Assembly (NCBI GenBank): GCA_013360465.1
Contig: JABWBO010000060.1
Location: 1-42,386, forward strand
Direction of reading: 5' to 3'
DNA length: 42,386 nt
DNA from: Anaerolineae bacterium
Lineage (GTDB): Bacteria; Chloroflexota; Anaerolineae; Aggregatilineales; Phototrophicaceae
Of this stretch, positions 6,923 to 15,606 are shown piece after piece. The notes under the pieces are model-generated. The model did not search any database, was not told where the DNA came from, and saw only the letters and a program-made list of their open reading frames with translations. The position numbers and the translations under genes were made by a program. The number at the start of each line of letters is the position of its first letter. The stretch's first letter is position 1.

Positions 6923-9520
6923 TCACCCGCCGCCGGCGAGGGTAACTGCCGCCGCCGACCAGGTGCACCCGTCGCGCGTGGAAACCAGCGTCATCGCCGC
7001 CGCATCGAGCGCCCACAGCGTATCAGGATACTGAAACGCCATGTCGCTGACGCCACCCTCGGAAGCGAACGCCGCCTCGCGCGCGCCATCCGCCATCAAG
7101 CGCACCACCTGCCCTTCGCTCAATCCGTACAGCGCGCCTTTGAACTCCACCAGTTCGTCGATAGGCGCGCCGCCGCCGAGCGCCAGCCGCAGCGACCAGG
7201 TATTCGTACTCCACTCCCAGCGGGTGATGGTGGCATCGCCCACCGCCAACAGGTTGCCGGCGGCGTCGGTGGTGATGCGCCGCACGTCGGCGGGCGCGTC
7301 AAGCGGCGTCCAGCCCAAGCCCAGGCTGCCGGTCATGTAGACATCCGTCCCGTTGAGCAGCGCATGGCTGTGGCTGCCGAGCATGACAAAATCGGCAGCG
7401 CGCTGATCGCTTTCCGGGGCGTCGATCTGACGAACGTCCTGCTCCAGCACCCCCTCGGCGGCGCGCAGAAACCCGCCTGCGCCGAGCGCGAACAGATAGC
7501 CGTGCGTGCTGACCAGCGTCCGCGCCGGGAAGTCACTGATGCGTTCCCAAACCCCATCGCGGCTGCGATAAACGCCCTCGTCCGCCGCCGCCCAGATGAC
7601 TCCACCGAAGCCGATGGTGGCGTCGCGCACCTGCGCCGCCAGCGGCTCGCGCGCCCACCCGCCCGTCTCACCGGGGCGGAACAGCGCGCCGGCGGATGTG
7701 ATCAGCCAGGGCGCGCCGGACCGCGCCGGGACCAGCCGAACCGGGTCGCCAACCGCATCCCTGCTGTCCCCCGCTTCTACGTCGCTGGAGTTCTGAGAGG
7801 CGGACTCCGGCGATTCCACCGGCGGGGCGGCGGCAGGGATCGACGGCGCAAAATCGACCAGGGTATCGAACTGATCGGGGCGCTGCACCGTGATGCGCAC
7901 CCGCCAATCGCCCGGCAGGCTGAGGTTGGAGCCGACGGCGACGTAGCGCCCATCGGCTTCGTGGACGGGGCGCAGCTCGCTTTCGCCCAGGTTCGCCGTC
8001 CGATGTTCCAGCCGCAGGCGGATCAGCGAGGCGTCGGTGATCGGCGCGCCGGTCGCGTCATCCAGCAGCTCGACGATGAACGTATTCTCGCCGACCAGCC
8101 CCGGCGTGATCGTCAGATGCACCATCACGCCGCCCTCGACCTCCATCTCGAAATAGCTGCTGTCGGGCGGCGGCGGCGCTCCCAGCCGCTCCGCCAGGGC
8201 GACGCGCGCCGGCGGGATCGCCGTCATCAGACCGGCAGCGACGAGGATCGCCAGCGCCAGCGCCAGCTCGACGCCCGCCAGCAGACGCAGCCGCCCTGCC
8301 CAGACCGCCGCCCCGGCGCGCAGCCGCCTACCGTTCAGCAGCAGGTTGACGGCGGCGATCAGCAGAAGCGGCGCGAGAAGGATCAGCTTGACGATCAGCG
8401 CCGCGCCGTGAGCGGTGGTGGTCAGCGCTTCGAACGACCCGACCTGCGCCAGCGCCGCCGACGCACCGGTGACGATCAGCAGGGCGACGGCAGCCCGCGC
8501 CAGGTTGGAGAAGCGCGCGACGACGCGCCCCAGCGCGGCAGGCTCGGCATGCAGGAGCGGTGCGGCAGCGATCACCCCCACCAGCCCGCCAACCCACGCT
8601 GACATGGCGATCAGATGCAGCCAGTCGGCGGCGATGACCAGTGCGGCGTTCGCCTCTACCCCGGCGGCATGGCTGAACAGGCTTTGGGTCGCCTGGATGC
8701 CGGCGGCGAGCATCACCCCTGCCACCAGCGCGGCGCGGCGGCGCGGCGCGTTCCCCGCAGACCCTGCGCTCGGCTGCCACAGCAGCATCACCGCCAGCCC
8801 GTACAGCACCCACAGGGCGATGCGCGCCAGCCAGAGCGCGCCGAAACGGCTGGAGAAGAGGGCGTTCGCCAGGGCGGACGGCGTGATCTCTCCCGCCAGG
8901 ATCGCTGTTTGCAGGAGAAGGAGCAGGATCGACGCCGCACCCACCGCCAGCCAGCCGGTCCAGCTCAGCGCCCACAGGCGGCGTTCCGTCCGCGCATCCC
9001 GGCACACCCACAGCGCAAAGGCGGGCAGCCCGCCCAGCAGCGCCAGGCTGATCAGGTTGATCCAGCGGACGGCGGCGCTGTCGATGGGGATCGTCACGGC
9101 GTCTGCGCCATCAGAAGCGAGGGATGCAGCGGGCGCTGCCGCGCCGATCACGACCGGATAGCTGCCCTGGGTTGGATGCCCATCCGCCGCCGAGACCACC
9201 CGCCAGACGACGGTGTACACCCCATCCGGCAGATCGCCCGTCGTCAGAGTCATGCCCATCCCGTCAGCGCTGACGGCGGCAGGCGGCGACTCCACCAGCG
9301 CGCCGGAAGAGTCGCGCAGCGCGACGCGGCTGAACTCCGGCTCCACCGGCTCGGTGAACCACAGATGGAAGGCATCGGGCGTCCGACCCAGGCGGGCGTT
9401 GGGCGACGGATCGGCGCGGTCCAGCGAGGCGTGGGCGCGCACGAACGACGCGCCCACGCTCAGCAGCAGGATCAGCGTCAGGCAGGTGGCGAGGCGAAAG
9501 CAGCGGGATGTGTTTTGCAC
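6923..9520 (-). CDS. CopC-CopD copper protein with C-terminal propeller-like domain
   Basis: An 865-residue protein in four parts. Residues 1-29 are a signal peptide ending at RAHA. Residues about 30-125 are a CopC domain, with the new N-terminal His and the SAADGHPTQGSY motif that bind copper. Residues about 150-430 are a CopD-type multi-helix membrane domain (about eight helices). Residues about 445-550 are a beta-sandwich resembling the extra domain of YcnJ-like proteins, and 560-865 are a repeated W/G-rich region (APWLITSAGALFRPG, GVIWAAADEGVYRSRDGVW) that looks like a beta-propeller sensor. CopC-CopD fusions import or handle copper; the propeller part is unusual. Upstream on the same strand lies a secreted His-rich protein gene (60-nt gap), likely the same operon. 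Confidence 0.82.
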   Translation of the reverse strand: MQNTSRCFRLATCLTLILLLSVGASFVRAHASLDRADPSPNARLGRTPDAFHLWFTEPVEPEFSRVALRDSSGALVESPPAAVSADGMGMTLTTGDLPDGVYTVVWRVVSAADGHPTQGSYPVVIGAAAPAASLASDGADAVTIPIDSAAVRWINLISLALLGGLPAFALWVCRDARTERRLWALSWTGWLAVGAASILLLLLQTAILAGEITPSALANALFSSRFGALWLARIALWVLYGLAVMLLWQPSAGSAGNAPRRRAALVAGVMLAAGIQATQSLFSHAAGVEANAALVIAADWLHLIAMSAWVGGLVGVIAAAPLLHAEPAALGRVVARFSNLARAAVALLIVTGASAALAQVGSFEALTTTAHGAALIVKLILLAPLLLIAAVNLLLNGRRLRAGAAVWAGRLRLLAGVELALALAILVAAGLMTAIPPARVALAERLGAPPPPDSSYFEMEVEGGVMVHLTITPGLVGENTFIVELLDDATGAPITDASLIRLRLEHRTANLGESELRPVHEADGRYVAVGSNLSLPGDWRVRITVQRPDQFDTLVDFAPSIPAAAPPVESPESASQNSSDVEAGDSRDAVGDPVRLVPARSGAPWLITSAGALFRPGETGGWAREPLAAQVRDATIGFGGVIWAAADEGVYRSRDGVWERISDFPARTLVSTHGYLFALGAGGFLRAAEGVLEQDVRQIDAPESDQRAADFVMLGSHSHALLNGTDVYMTGSLGLGWTPLDAPADVRRITTDAAGNLLAVGDATITRWEWSTNTWSLRLALGGGAPIDELVEFKGALYGLSEGQVVRLMADGAREAAFASEGGVSDMAFQYPDTLWALDAAAMTLVSTRDGCTWSAAAVTLAGGG

Positions 9521-9580
9521 ATCAGCTCCATGATTACGGTGCGGGAACAGCCTGTCCGCCGAGAGAGTCGAGACCTCAGG

Positions 9581-10126
9581 TCAGCCGCCCTCCAGTTCAG
9601 CAAGGCGGGCTTCCAGCGCGGCGATCTGTTCCAGCAGTTCGACCGTCGAAGGCAGTGCATCCGGGAAGGTAACATCCGATGCCGGCACGACGCTGCTGAA
9701 TTCACCGTCGGCAGACGAGAATACCTCATCCACCGCCACATCGCCGATCGTGCCAAAGACGCGGAACGTGTAGTCGCCAGGGCGGGTCGGGATGAGGTCG
9801 GCGACGTAGTGATCGGTCGTCCCCCACGCCGGTTCGAGCGGCAGCACCCGACTGGCGGGTCCGAAGGTGACTTCGACCTGAAGGCTGATGGCGACGCCCG
9901 CCAGCGGGTCTTCGTCGTGTTCGTGATCGCCGCCCTCTTCATGCCCATGCAGGGCGATGGTCAGTTCGGGACCATTGGCGGAACCGACGACTGCGGGTTC
10001 CACCCGCCAGCCGAAGCTGAGCAGGTAGTCGCCGACTTCGCGCCCCTCATGCGCCCCGGCAGGGGCGATGGCGAGCGCCAGCAGCAGGGCAGTTGACAGC
10101 AGACTCAGGAGTTTCAGAAGACGCAT
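9581..10126 (-). CDS. secreted His/Asp-rich protein, probable metal handling
   Basis: A 181-residue protein beginning at ATG 10126 (AAGGTG ribosome site, MRLLKLLSLLSTALLLALAI signal peptide, cleavage near GAHEG). The longer upstream frame runs through an intergenic repeat and is rejected. After the signal, a beta-rich domain carries an acidic and histidine-rich loop (HGHEEGGDHEHDED, residues about 60-73) well suited to metal binding. The C-terminus (STVELLEQIAALEARLAELEGG) is a short predicted coiled coil with no membrane anchor. It sits 60 nt upstream of the CopC-CopD gene on the same strand, which suggests a copper-binding periplasmic partner. The family is not recognised. Confidence 0.65.
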   Translation of the reverse strand: MRLLKLLSLLSTALLLALAIAPAGAHEGREVGDYLLSFGWRVEPAVVGSANGPELTIALHGHEEGGDHEHDEDPLAGVAISLQVEVTFGPASRVLPLEPAWGTTDHYVADLIPTRPGDYTFRVFGTIGDVAVDEVFSSADGEFSSVVPASDVTFPDALPSTVELLEQIAALEARLAELEGG

Positions 10127-10169
10127 GGGACACCTTTTTATCTCGTAAACGGCGCGTTGGAGGTTAGAG

Positions 10170-10261
10170 ACTGTTTGCAAACTGCTCACCTCACCCCGTT
10201 TCGCTGCGCTCAACCGCCCCTCTCCAATTGGAGAGGGGCAGGAAACCGTCAGGTTTCCGGG
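10170..10261. repeat. truncated copy of a palindromic intergenic repeat
   Basis: These 92 bp match the reverse complement of the element at 41789-41915 with about two mismatches, from the terminal ACTGTTTGC through the CCTCTCCAATTGGAGAGG palindrome and the GGAAACC/GGTTTCC hairpin. The last 35 bp, containing the second terminal repeat, are missing. It lies in the gap between the sugar permease gene and the secreted protein gene, and may terminate or stabilise transcripts there. No transposase is present. Confidence 0.85.
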
Positions 10262-10367
10262 TCTCTTACAGATCGAAAGCATTGTAGTGTTCAGCATCGT
10301 CGCCGAAAAGCAGCAGAAGTGGTGGGGCGCGCGGCAGGGAGCGCTGCGCGTCCCACAGGGGAAATCA

Positions 10368-11264
10368 CTACTTGCCAGAGCCGAGCGTCAAACCCTGGAT
10401 GAAATAGCGCTGCAAGAAAGCGAAGACGAACAGCGTTGGCACGACGCCGATCAGCGATCCGGCGGTGATCAGGGGCCAGTTGGTGGTGAACTGCCCTTGC
10501 AGGCTGGCGAGTCCGGCGGTGATCGGCTTGAGCGCGTCGTTCTGCACCAGGATCAGCGCCCACAGGTAATCGTTGAAAATCCAGGTGAATTCCAGCGTCG
10601 CCAGCGCTGCCATCGCCGGCAGAGTCAGCGGGATGATGATCTGCCAGTAGATGCGGAAGTCGCTGCATCCATCGACCCGCGCCGCCTCAACAATGTCGTT
10701 GGGGATGGTCTTCATGTAGTTGCGCAGCACCATCGTGCAGAAGCCCATCTGGAAGGCGGTGTGAATGATGATCAGCGCCCAGTGGGTGTTGTAGACTTTC
10801 CAGTCGTTGGCGAGCTTGAAGACCGGCAGCAGCAGAATTTGAAATGGCAGCATCGTCCCGGCGACGAACATGAAGTAGAGCGGCAGCGCCAGACGGAACT
10901 TGTAGCGCGCCAGGGCGAAAGCCGAGAGCGATGACAGGAACAGCGTGGCAAACAGCGACGGCAGGGTGATAACGAAGCTGTTGCCCAGGTAGCGCGAGAC
11001 GCGCGCCTGCTCCCACGCCTGGGTGAAATTCTCCAGCGTCAGCGTGTTCAGATCAGGACGCCAGAAGCCGTTGAGCGAGATCTCGTCCATCGTACGGACG
11101 CTGGTCAGCAGCGCCGAGAAGAACGGCAGCAGCCAGATCAGCGTCAGGATGAGCAAACCGGCGTACAGCAGGGCGCGGCGAACAGTGAGCGGCTTACGCC
11201 GTGGCTGGAAAAGCGCGCCCGACGCTTGGGGCGAAAACTGCCCGTTATAGGTGGTGTCGGTCAT
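10368..11264 (-). CDS. sugar ABC transporter permease, MalG type
   Basis: A 298-residue inner-membrane permease of the carbohydrate uptake (CUT1) family. It has six predicted helices and the EAA loop EAARVDGCSDFRIYWQIIIP, which contacts the ATPase. The N-terminal MDEISLNGFWRPDLNTLTLENFTQAW segment is typical of MalG-like partners. It is the last gene of a three-gene cluster (binding protein, MalF-like, MalG-like); the 25-nt gap to the MalF-like gene indicates one transcript. No ATPase gene is present, as is common for CUT1 systems that share one ATPase. The substrate is not predictable from the sequence; an oligosaccharide is likely. Confidence 0.88.
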   Translation of the reverse strand: MTDTTYNGQFSPQASGALFQPRRKPLTVRRALLYAGLLILTLIWLLPFFSALLTSVRTMDEISLNGFWRPDLNTLTLENFTQAWEQARVSRYLGNSFVITLPSLFATLFLSSLSAFALARYKFRLALPLYFMFVAGTMLPFQILLLPVFKLANDWKVYNTHWALIIIHTAFQMGFCTMVLRNYMKTIPNDIVEAARVDGCSDFRIYWQIIIPLTLPAMAALATLEFTWIFNDYLWALILVQNDALKPITAGLASLQGQFTTNWPLITAGSLIGVVPTLFVFAFLQRYFIQGLTLGSGK

Positions 11265-11289
11265 GGTTCAGCCTCCTTCAGGCGACGGG

Positions 11290-12252
11290 TCAGTATTCCA
11301 GCTCGGTCTTGACCGTGCGGTACAGATATGGGACGACGATGAACAGCGACAACCCCAGCAGGACGACGGCAATCGACGCGCCATAGCCGAAGTTGTAGTT
11401 GTTGAAGGCTTCGATGTACATGAAGTTCGCCAGCACGTTTGACGCGCCGCCGGGACCGCCGCGCGTCATCACCTGCACCAGGTCGAAGGCGCGCAGCGAG
11501 TCGATCACCGAGACGACGATGACCACCGTCGTGATCGGACCCAGCAGCGGGAAGATCACCCGGCGGAACAACTGCCAGCCGTTCGCGCCGTCCACCCGCG
11601 CCGCCTCGATCAGCGACGGATCGAGGTTCTTCAGCCCGGCGAGGTACAGGATCATGACATAGCCGCACTGCCGCCACACCGCCGCGCCCATGATCGACCA
11701 CAGCGCCAGGTTGCGGTCTGCCAGCCAGCCGGGACCGCGTTCCAGCGGGGTGACGAAGGGGAAGATCGACGCCAGCAGCTGCGAGACGCCGACGATGACG
11801 CTGTTGAGCAGCCCGGCGCGCGGCTCATAAATCCACGCCCAGATCGTGCCGATGACGACAAAGGACAGGATGAGCGGCGCATAGAAGCTGATTTTGAACC
11901 AGCGCGACCCCCGGATGTCGGTGTTGAAGATCATCGCCAGCCCCAGCCCGACCGTCGTCGGCACGGTCAGGAAGACGATCATCCACTTCACGTTGTTGCC
12001 GAAGGAGACACCGAAATCCCGGTCGGTAAACAGGCGGTTGTAGTTGTCCAGGCTCAGCGCGTTGGGCGCAGGAATCGGCGAAATGCCATCCCAGTTGGTC
12101 AGGCTGAGATAGACCGAAAAAAGCATGGGAAAAACGATCCAGATGAAATAAACCGCCAGCGGGACGAGCAGAAACAGATACGGCGTGGCGTTGATTCGCA
12201 TCCGCCGCCGCTCTCTCTGCGCGCCGCGCTGTGCCGCAGAAATTGTGGTCAT
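11290..12252 (-). CDS. sugar ABC transporter permease, MalF type
   Basis: A 320-residue CUT1 permease with a basic cytoplasmic N-terminus (RGAQRERRRMRINATPY), about six helices and the EAA loop EAARVDGANGWQLFRRVIFP. It would form the heterodimeric channel with the MalG-type protein encoded just downstream. The gap to the binding-protein gene upstream is 140 nt and contains a strong hairpin (12313-12336), so the permeases are probably made at a lower level than the binding protein. Confidence 0.88.
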   Translation of the reverse strand: MTTISAAQRGAQRERRRMRINATPYLFLLVPLAVYFIWIVFPMLFSVYLSLTNWDGISPIPAPNALSLDNYNRLFTDRDFGVSFGNNVKWMIVFLTVPTTVGLGLAMIFNTDIRGSRWFKISFYAPLILSFVVIGTIWAWIYEPRAGLLNSVIVGVSQLLASIFPFVTPLERGPGWLADRNLALWSIMGAAVWRQCGYVMILYLAGLKNLDPSLIEAARVDGANGWQLFRRVIFPLLGPITTVVIVVSVIDSLRAFDLVQVMTRGGPGGASNVLANFMYIEAFNNYNFGYGASIAVVLLGLSLFIVVPYLYRTVKTELEY

Positions 12253-12312
12253 GCCGAAGACTCCTCAGCCTAGTTCGAGCGTTTCCCGCGCGGAGATGCT
12301 GCGGGTAAACAG

Positions 12313-12336
12313 AGGGGCGCACGGTTGTGCGCCCCT
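12313..12336 (-). promoter_or_regulatory. intercistronic hairpin between binding protein and permeases
   Basis: A perfect 10-bp stem (AGGGGCGCAC / GTGCGCCCCT) with a 4-nt loop, inside the 140-nt gap of the sugar transporter operon. It has no following U-run, so it is more likely an mRNA-stabilising or partial-termination element than a full terminator. This arrangement is familiar from malE-malF-type operons, where the binding protein is needed in excess. Confidence 0.55.
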
Positions 12337-12392
12337 GAGGTGTGGCAAGTCGGTTATGAGGTGGCGCACAGCGCGCCCCCCCTCCCTACAGG

Positions 12393-13667
12393 CTATTCAG
12401 CAGCCTGCTCCGCAGCGATGCGAACGCGGTCGGCTTCCAGGCTCTCCAGCAGCGCCGTCACGTCGGCGTTCATCGGGTCGGAGATGAATTCGGCAAAGGC
12501 GTTCAGACCGGCTTCCGCCATCTCCGGCGTGGTGTCGCGGTCATAGAACTGCGCGACGTAGTCGGCGCTCTGAACCAGCCCGATACCCTTCTGCTGCGCC
12601 TCGCTGAAGCCGCTGGTATCGACATCCATGCGGGTGGGCAGGCGTCCCAGATTGTCCGCCGCGAACTGCTGCTCTTCCGCCGAGCCGATGAAGGCGAGGA
12701 AGTCATAAGCGCCCTCGGGGTTGCCGCTGGCGGCGCTCATGAAGAAGCCGTCGGTCGGGGCGTCGATGCCGATCGGCATATCGGGGTTGATGACCGGGAA
12801 CATCTCGAAGTCAAGGTCGCTTTCGATCTCATCCGGCACGCTGTCGCGGATGAAGTCGCCCATCAGGTACATCGCCGCTTCGCCGCGATTCATGAAGTCC
12901 AGCGCCTCCTGCCATTCGTAGGCAGCGCTGTCGGGCAGGAAGCAGTTGTGTTCGTAAAGCTGACGCCAGTGATCGAAGACCGCCACGACGCGCTCGTCGG
13001 TGTAGCTTTCCTTGAGCAGCATCAGGTTGATGTGGAACTCCGGTCCGTTGATGCGCATGTTCAGGAAGTCGAACCAGGCGGCAGCCGTCCAGGGCGCGCG
13101 CGTGCCGATGGTGATCGGGGTGATTCCCGCCGCACTCAGCGTGTCGCAGGTCGCCAGCAGTTCGTCCCAGGTCGCCGGGGCAGTCAAGCCGTTGGCTTCC
13201 ATGATACTCCTGCGGAAATACATCGCCCACCAGTAGTAGGAGGTCGGGACGAAGTACTGCCCTTCGCCAGCGGTCGCCAGCGCCACGAAGCCGGGGGCAT
13301 AGCTGTCGTACCAGCCTTCGCGCTCGTACAGCGGGCTGAGATCCGCCGCCAGACCGCGATCGACGAAGAACGCCATGCGGTTGCCGGCGAACCAGGTCAG
13401 CACATCCGGCGCAGGATCGGCGACCAGGTAGGTGCGGATCGCCTGTTTGAAGGCTTCGTGATCGGTCACCGAATGTTCAATCGGCTGATCAGGGTGCTGT
13501 TCATTCCAGCGGGCGACCATCGCCTCGTCCTGCCCGCGCGGACCTTCGTCGCTGGCATTCGAAGCATAGCGAATGAGGCTGTCCTGAGCCGAGACACCCG
13601 CAACCACCACGACGGCGATCAGCACGGCAGCGAGGACCAGGAAACGGCGGTTAAGCAACTTCTTCAT
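12393..13667 (-). CDS. sugar ABC transporter substrate-binding protein
   Basis: A 424-residue extracellular solute-binding protein (family 1). The start at 13667 gives MKKLLNRRF, a hydrophobic core and cleavage after GVSAQ, with AAAGGA as ribosome site; the longer frame from 13883 runs into non-coding sequence and is rejected. No lipobox cysteine is seen, so it is either freely secreted or held by the N-terminal helix. Motifs typical of the family are MVARWNEQHPDQPIEH, YWWAMYFRRSIMEANGLTAPATWDELL, MNRGEAAMYLMGDFI and DGFFMSAASGNPEGAYDFLAFI. It delivers a sugar or oligosaccharide to the permease pair encoded downstream. Confidence 0.9.
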   Translation of the reverse strand: MKKLLNRRFLVLAAVLIAVVVVAGVSAQDSLIRYASNASDEGPRGQDEAMVARWNEQHPDQPIEHSVTDHEAFKQAIRTYLVADPAPDVLTWFAGNRMAFFVDRGLAADLSPLYEREGWYDSYAPGFVALATAGEGQYFVPTSYYWWAMYFRRSIMEANGLTAPATWDELLATCDTLSAAGITPITIGTRAPWTAAAWFDFLNMRINGPEFHINLMLLKESYTDERVVAVFDHWRQLYEHNCFLPDSAAYEWQEALDFMNRGEAAMYLMGDFIRDSVPDEIESDLDFEMFPVINPDMPIGIDAPTDGFFMSAASGNPEGAYDFLAFIGSAEEQQFAADNLGRLPTRMDVDTSGFSEAQQKGIGLVQSADYVAQFYDRDTTPEMAEAGLNAFAEFISDPMNADVTALLESLEADRVRIAAEQAAE

Positions 13668-13758
13668 CGTGAAAAATCCTTTGGTTATCTTTTTGCTGAT
13701 GTGGTCATCGACGACCGCAGCCGAGTGTAACATGTTTTGAGGGAACGGGGCGAGGTCT

Positions 13759-13779
13759 GCTTGTATGATTTGAACAAGC
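13759..13779. promoter_or_regulatory. possible operator upstream of the sugar transporter
   Basis: An inverted repeat with 6-bp arms, GCTTGT and ACAAGC, separated by 9 nt, lies about 92 nt upstream of the binding-protein start. Its position and size fit a repressor site such as that of a LacI-family regulator, but no regulator gene is in the window and the match is short, so this is tentative. Confidence 0.25.
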
Positions 13780-13800
13780 CTTATCCTCTTTCGGGTTTCT

Positions 13801-14070
13801 CTCATTTTTGGACTTGCGGCAAAGGCGCACCTGCAACGCCGCGCCGGCGGACAGCGTATTCCAGTTATCGTTCGGGCGTTCACGACCTACTGTAACGACA
13901 TCATCGCCTTCTTCGCGCCGGATTACGTCTGATGGGCATCGAGGTCAACCTGCTGCGGGTGAGAGGATTTGACCATCGCCTGGCGCGATACCGGCTTGTA
14001 CGCCGAAGATGGCGCGGAGCGTCCGGCGCTGGCGATCTGGCGGGAGTGGCTGGGGCGTCCTCAGCCTTAA
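13801..14070 (+). pseudogene. remnant of a probable glycosidase gene
   Basis: Protein-like fragments occur in two frames. In one frame, VIVRAFTTYCNDIIAFFAPDYV ends at TGA 13930. Starting at 13932 in another frame, MGIEVNLLRV follows, which fits directly after APDYV as in glycosidases with a catalytic Glu in a GxEVN-type motif. From 13963, back in the first frame, EDLTIAWRDTGLYAEDGAERPALAIWREWLGRP resembles a glycosidase C-terminus and ends at TAA 14068. The pieces are too short and too close together for an intact enzyme, so an internal deletion plus frameshift is likely. It sits next to a sugar importer, as glycosidase genes often do. The exact family is not determinable. Confidence 0.5.
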
Positions 14071-14100
14071 GGGGGCGAACCGGTATCGGTTCGCCCCCTT
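14069..14100. terminator. perfect 14-bp hairpin, bidirectional terminator
   Basis: AAGGGGGCGAACCG pairs perfectly with CGGTTCGCCCCCTT around a GTAT loop. It lies between the end of the glycosidase remnant (+) and the end of gcvPB (-). The stem is very stable but the U-run is only two bases on each side. The likely role is ending the gcv operon transcript on the minus strand. Confidence 0.7.
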
Positions 14101-14121
14101 GCGGTCAAGCGAGGATCAGGA

Positions 14122-15606
14122 TCAGTCGCCCGCCTGGGTGTGCGCCCAATCGGGCAGCGGACGGCAGCACAACACCAGTTCCTTGGCGGCGCGCACTTCG
14201 TCCAGCCGCCCCACCGGCGTGACGTGCGGCGCTTCGGTCAGGAGCGTCGGGTTCTCCTTCGCTTCGCTGGCGATTTGCAGCATCACATCGACGAAGGCGT
14301 CGAGCGTGGCTTTGTCTTCCGTCTCGGTCGGCTCGATCAGCAGCGCCTCATGGACGATCAGCGGGAAGTAGTTGGTCGGCGGGTGAATGCCGAAATCCAT
14401 CAGCCGCTTGCTGATGTCCAGCGCATGGACGGACTCCACGCCTTCGAAGCGCCCTTCGGTGACGAACTCGTGCGCGCAGATGCGATCATAGGGCATGGTG
14501 TACACGCCGCGCAGCCTGGAACGCACGTAGTTGGCGTTCAGCACGGCATGACGCGATACTTCACGCAGCCCCGCCGCGCCGTAGGTGCGAATGTAGGCGT
14601 AGGCGCGGACGTGCATCCCGAAATTGCCCTGGAACGCCTTCAGCCGACCGATCGACTTGGCGGGCATACGCAGCGCATAGAGCGGCGCATCGTCTTCATG
14701 CTCCGCCTCTTCGGCGATCACAGCAATGGGACCCGGCAGGAAGGGCGTCAGCTTTTCGCCGACCGCCACCGCGCCGCAGCCCGGTCCACCGCCGCCGTGC
14801 GGCGTGCTGAAGGTCTTGTGCAGGTTGTAGTGCATGACATCGAAGCCGAGTTCGCCCGGCTTGACGATGCCCAGCAGCGCGTTCATATTCGCGCCATCCA
14901 TGTACATCAGTCCACCACAGCCATGCACGGCTTCGATCACGTCGAGGATGTGTTCTTCGAAGACGCCAAGCGTCGAAGGCACGGTGATCATCATGCCGGC
15001 GACGGTGTCGTCACAGGCGGCGCGCAGCGCGATCAGATCGACATCGCCGTTTTCGTCGGAGGGCAGTTCCACCACGCTCAGCCCCGCCATCGAGACCGTC
15101 GCCGGGTTGGTCCCGTGCGCGCTGTTGGGGACCAGAATCTTCGTGCGCCGGCTGTCGCCGCGATCGGCATGATAGGCGCGGATCATCAGGATGCCGGCAA
15201 GCTCGCCCTGCGCGCCCGCTGCCGGGACGAGGCTCGCCCCTTTGAAACCGGCGATCTCCGCCAGCCACCCCTGAAGCGTATGCATCAGCGCCAGCGCCCC
15301 CTGCGACCCGTCGTCGTCGGAAAGCGGATGCAGCTGCGCGAAACCGGGCAGGCGGGCGGCGTCCTCGTTGATCTTCGGGTTGTACTTCATGGTACATGAG
15401 CCGAGCGGGTAGAACCCCTTGTCGATGGCGTGGTTCAAGCCCGACAGATTGGTGAAGTGGCGCACCACCTGAAGCTCGCTCACCTCCGGCAGGTCCAGAT
15501 TATCGCGCAGCAGGTCGCCGGGCAGGTCGCTGGTGGGCACATCCACCTTCGGCAGGACGACGCCAACGCGACCGGGGACGCTCTTGTCGTAAATGGTCTC
15601 GGTCAT
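14122..15606 (-). CDS. gcvPB: glycine decarboxylase subunit 2
   Basis: A 494-residue PLP-binding half of the split P-protein of the glycine cleavage system, which decarboxylates glycine and passes the aminomethyl group to the lipoyl arm of GcvH. The PLP lysine is in YNLHKTFSTPHGGGGPG (K264). PLGSCTMKYNPKIN, GSQGALALMHTLQGWLAEI and SAHGTNPATVSMAG are characteristic of the B subunit. The start at 15606 (MTETIYDKSVPGR) overlaps the gcvPA stop by 4 nt. It is the last gene of gcvH-gcvPA-gcvPB; gcvT is not in the window. Confidence 0.95.
   Translation of the reverse strand: MTETIYDKSVPGRVGVVLPKVDVPTSDLPGDLLRDNLDLPEVSELQVVRHFTNLSGLNHAIDKGFYPLGSCTMKYNPKINEDAARLPGFAQLHPLSDDDGSQGALALMHTLQGWLAEIAGFKGASLVPAAGAQGELAGILMIRAYHADRGDSRRTKILVPNSAHGTNPATVSMAGLSVVELPSDENGDVDLIALRAACDDTVAGMMITVPSTLGVFEEHILDVIEAVHGCGGLMYMDGANMNALLGIVKPGELGFDVMHYNLHKTFSTPHGGGGPGCGAVAVGEKLTPFLPGPIAVIAEEAEHEDDAPLYALRMPAKSIGRLKAFQGNFGMHVRAYAYIRTYGAAGLREVSRHAVLNANYVRSRLRGVYTMPYDRICAHEFVTEGRFEGVESVHALDISKRLMDFGIHPPTNYFPLIVHEALLIEPTETEDKATLDAFVDVMLQIASEAKENPTLLTEAPHVTPVGRLDEVRAAKELVLCCRPLPDWAHTQAGD

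Noticed and set aside
10127-10297. N-terminal extension of the secreted His-rich protein
   Set aside because: It would translate the palindromic repeat; the ATG at 10126 has a ribosome site and starts a signal peptide.
13932-14222. A 96-codon open frame starting at MGIEVNLL
   Set aside because: Only its first 10 or so codons look like protein; the rest crosses a terminator hairpin and the end of gcvPB. Treated as part of a pseudogene.
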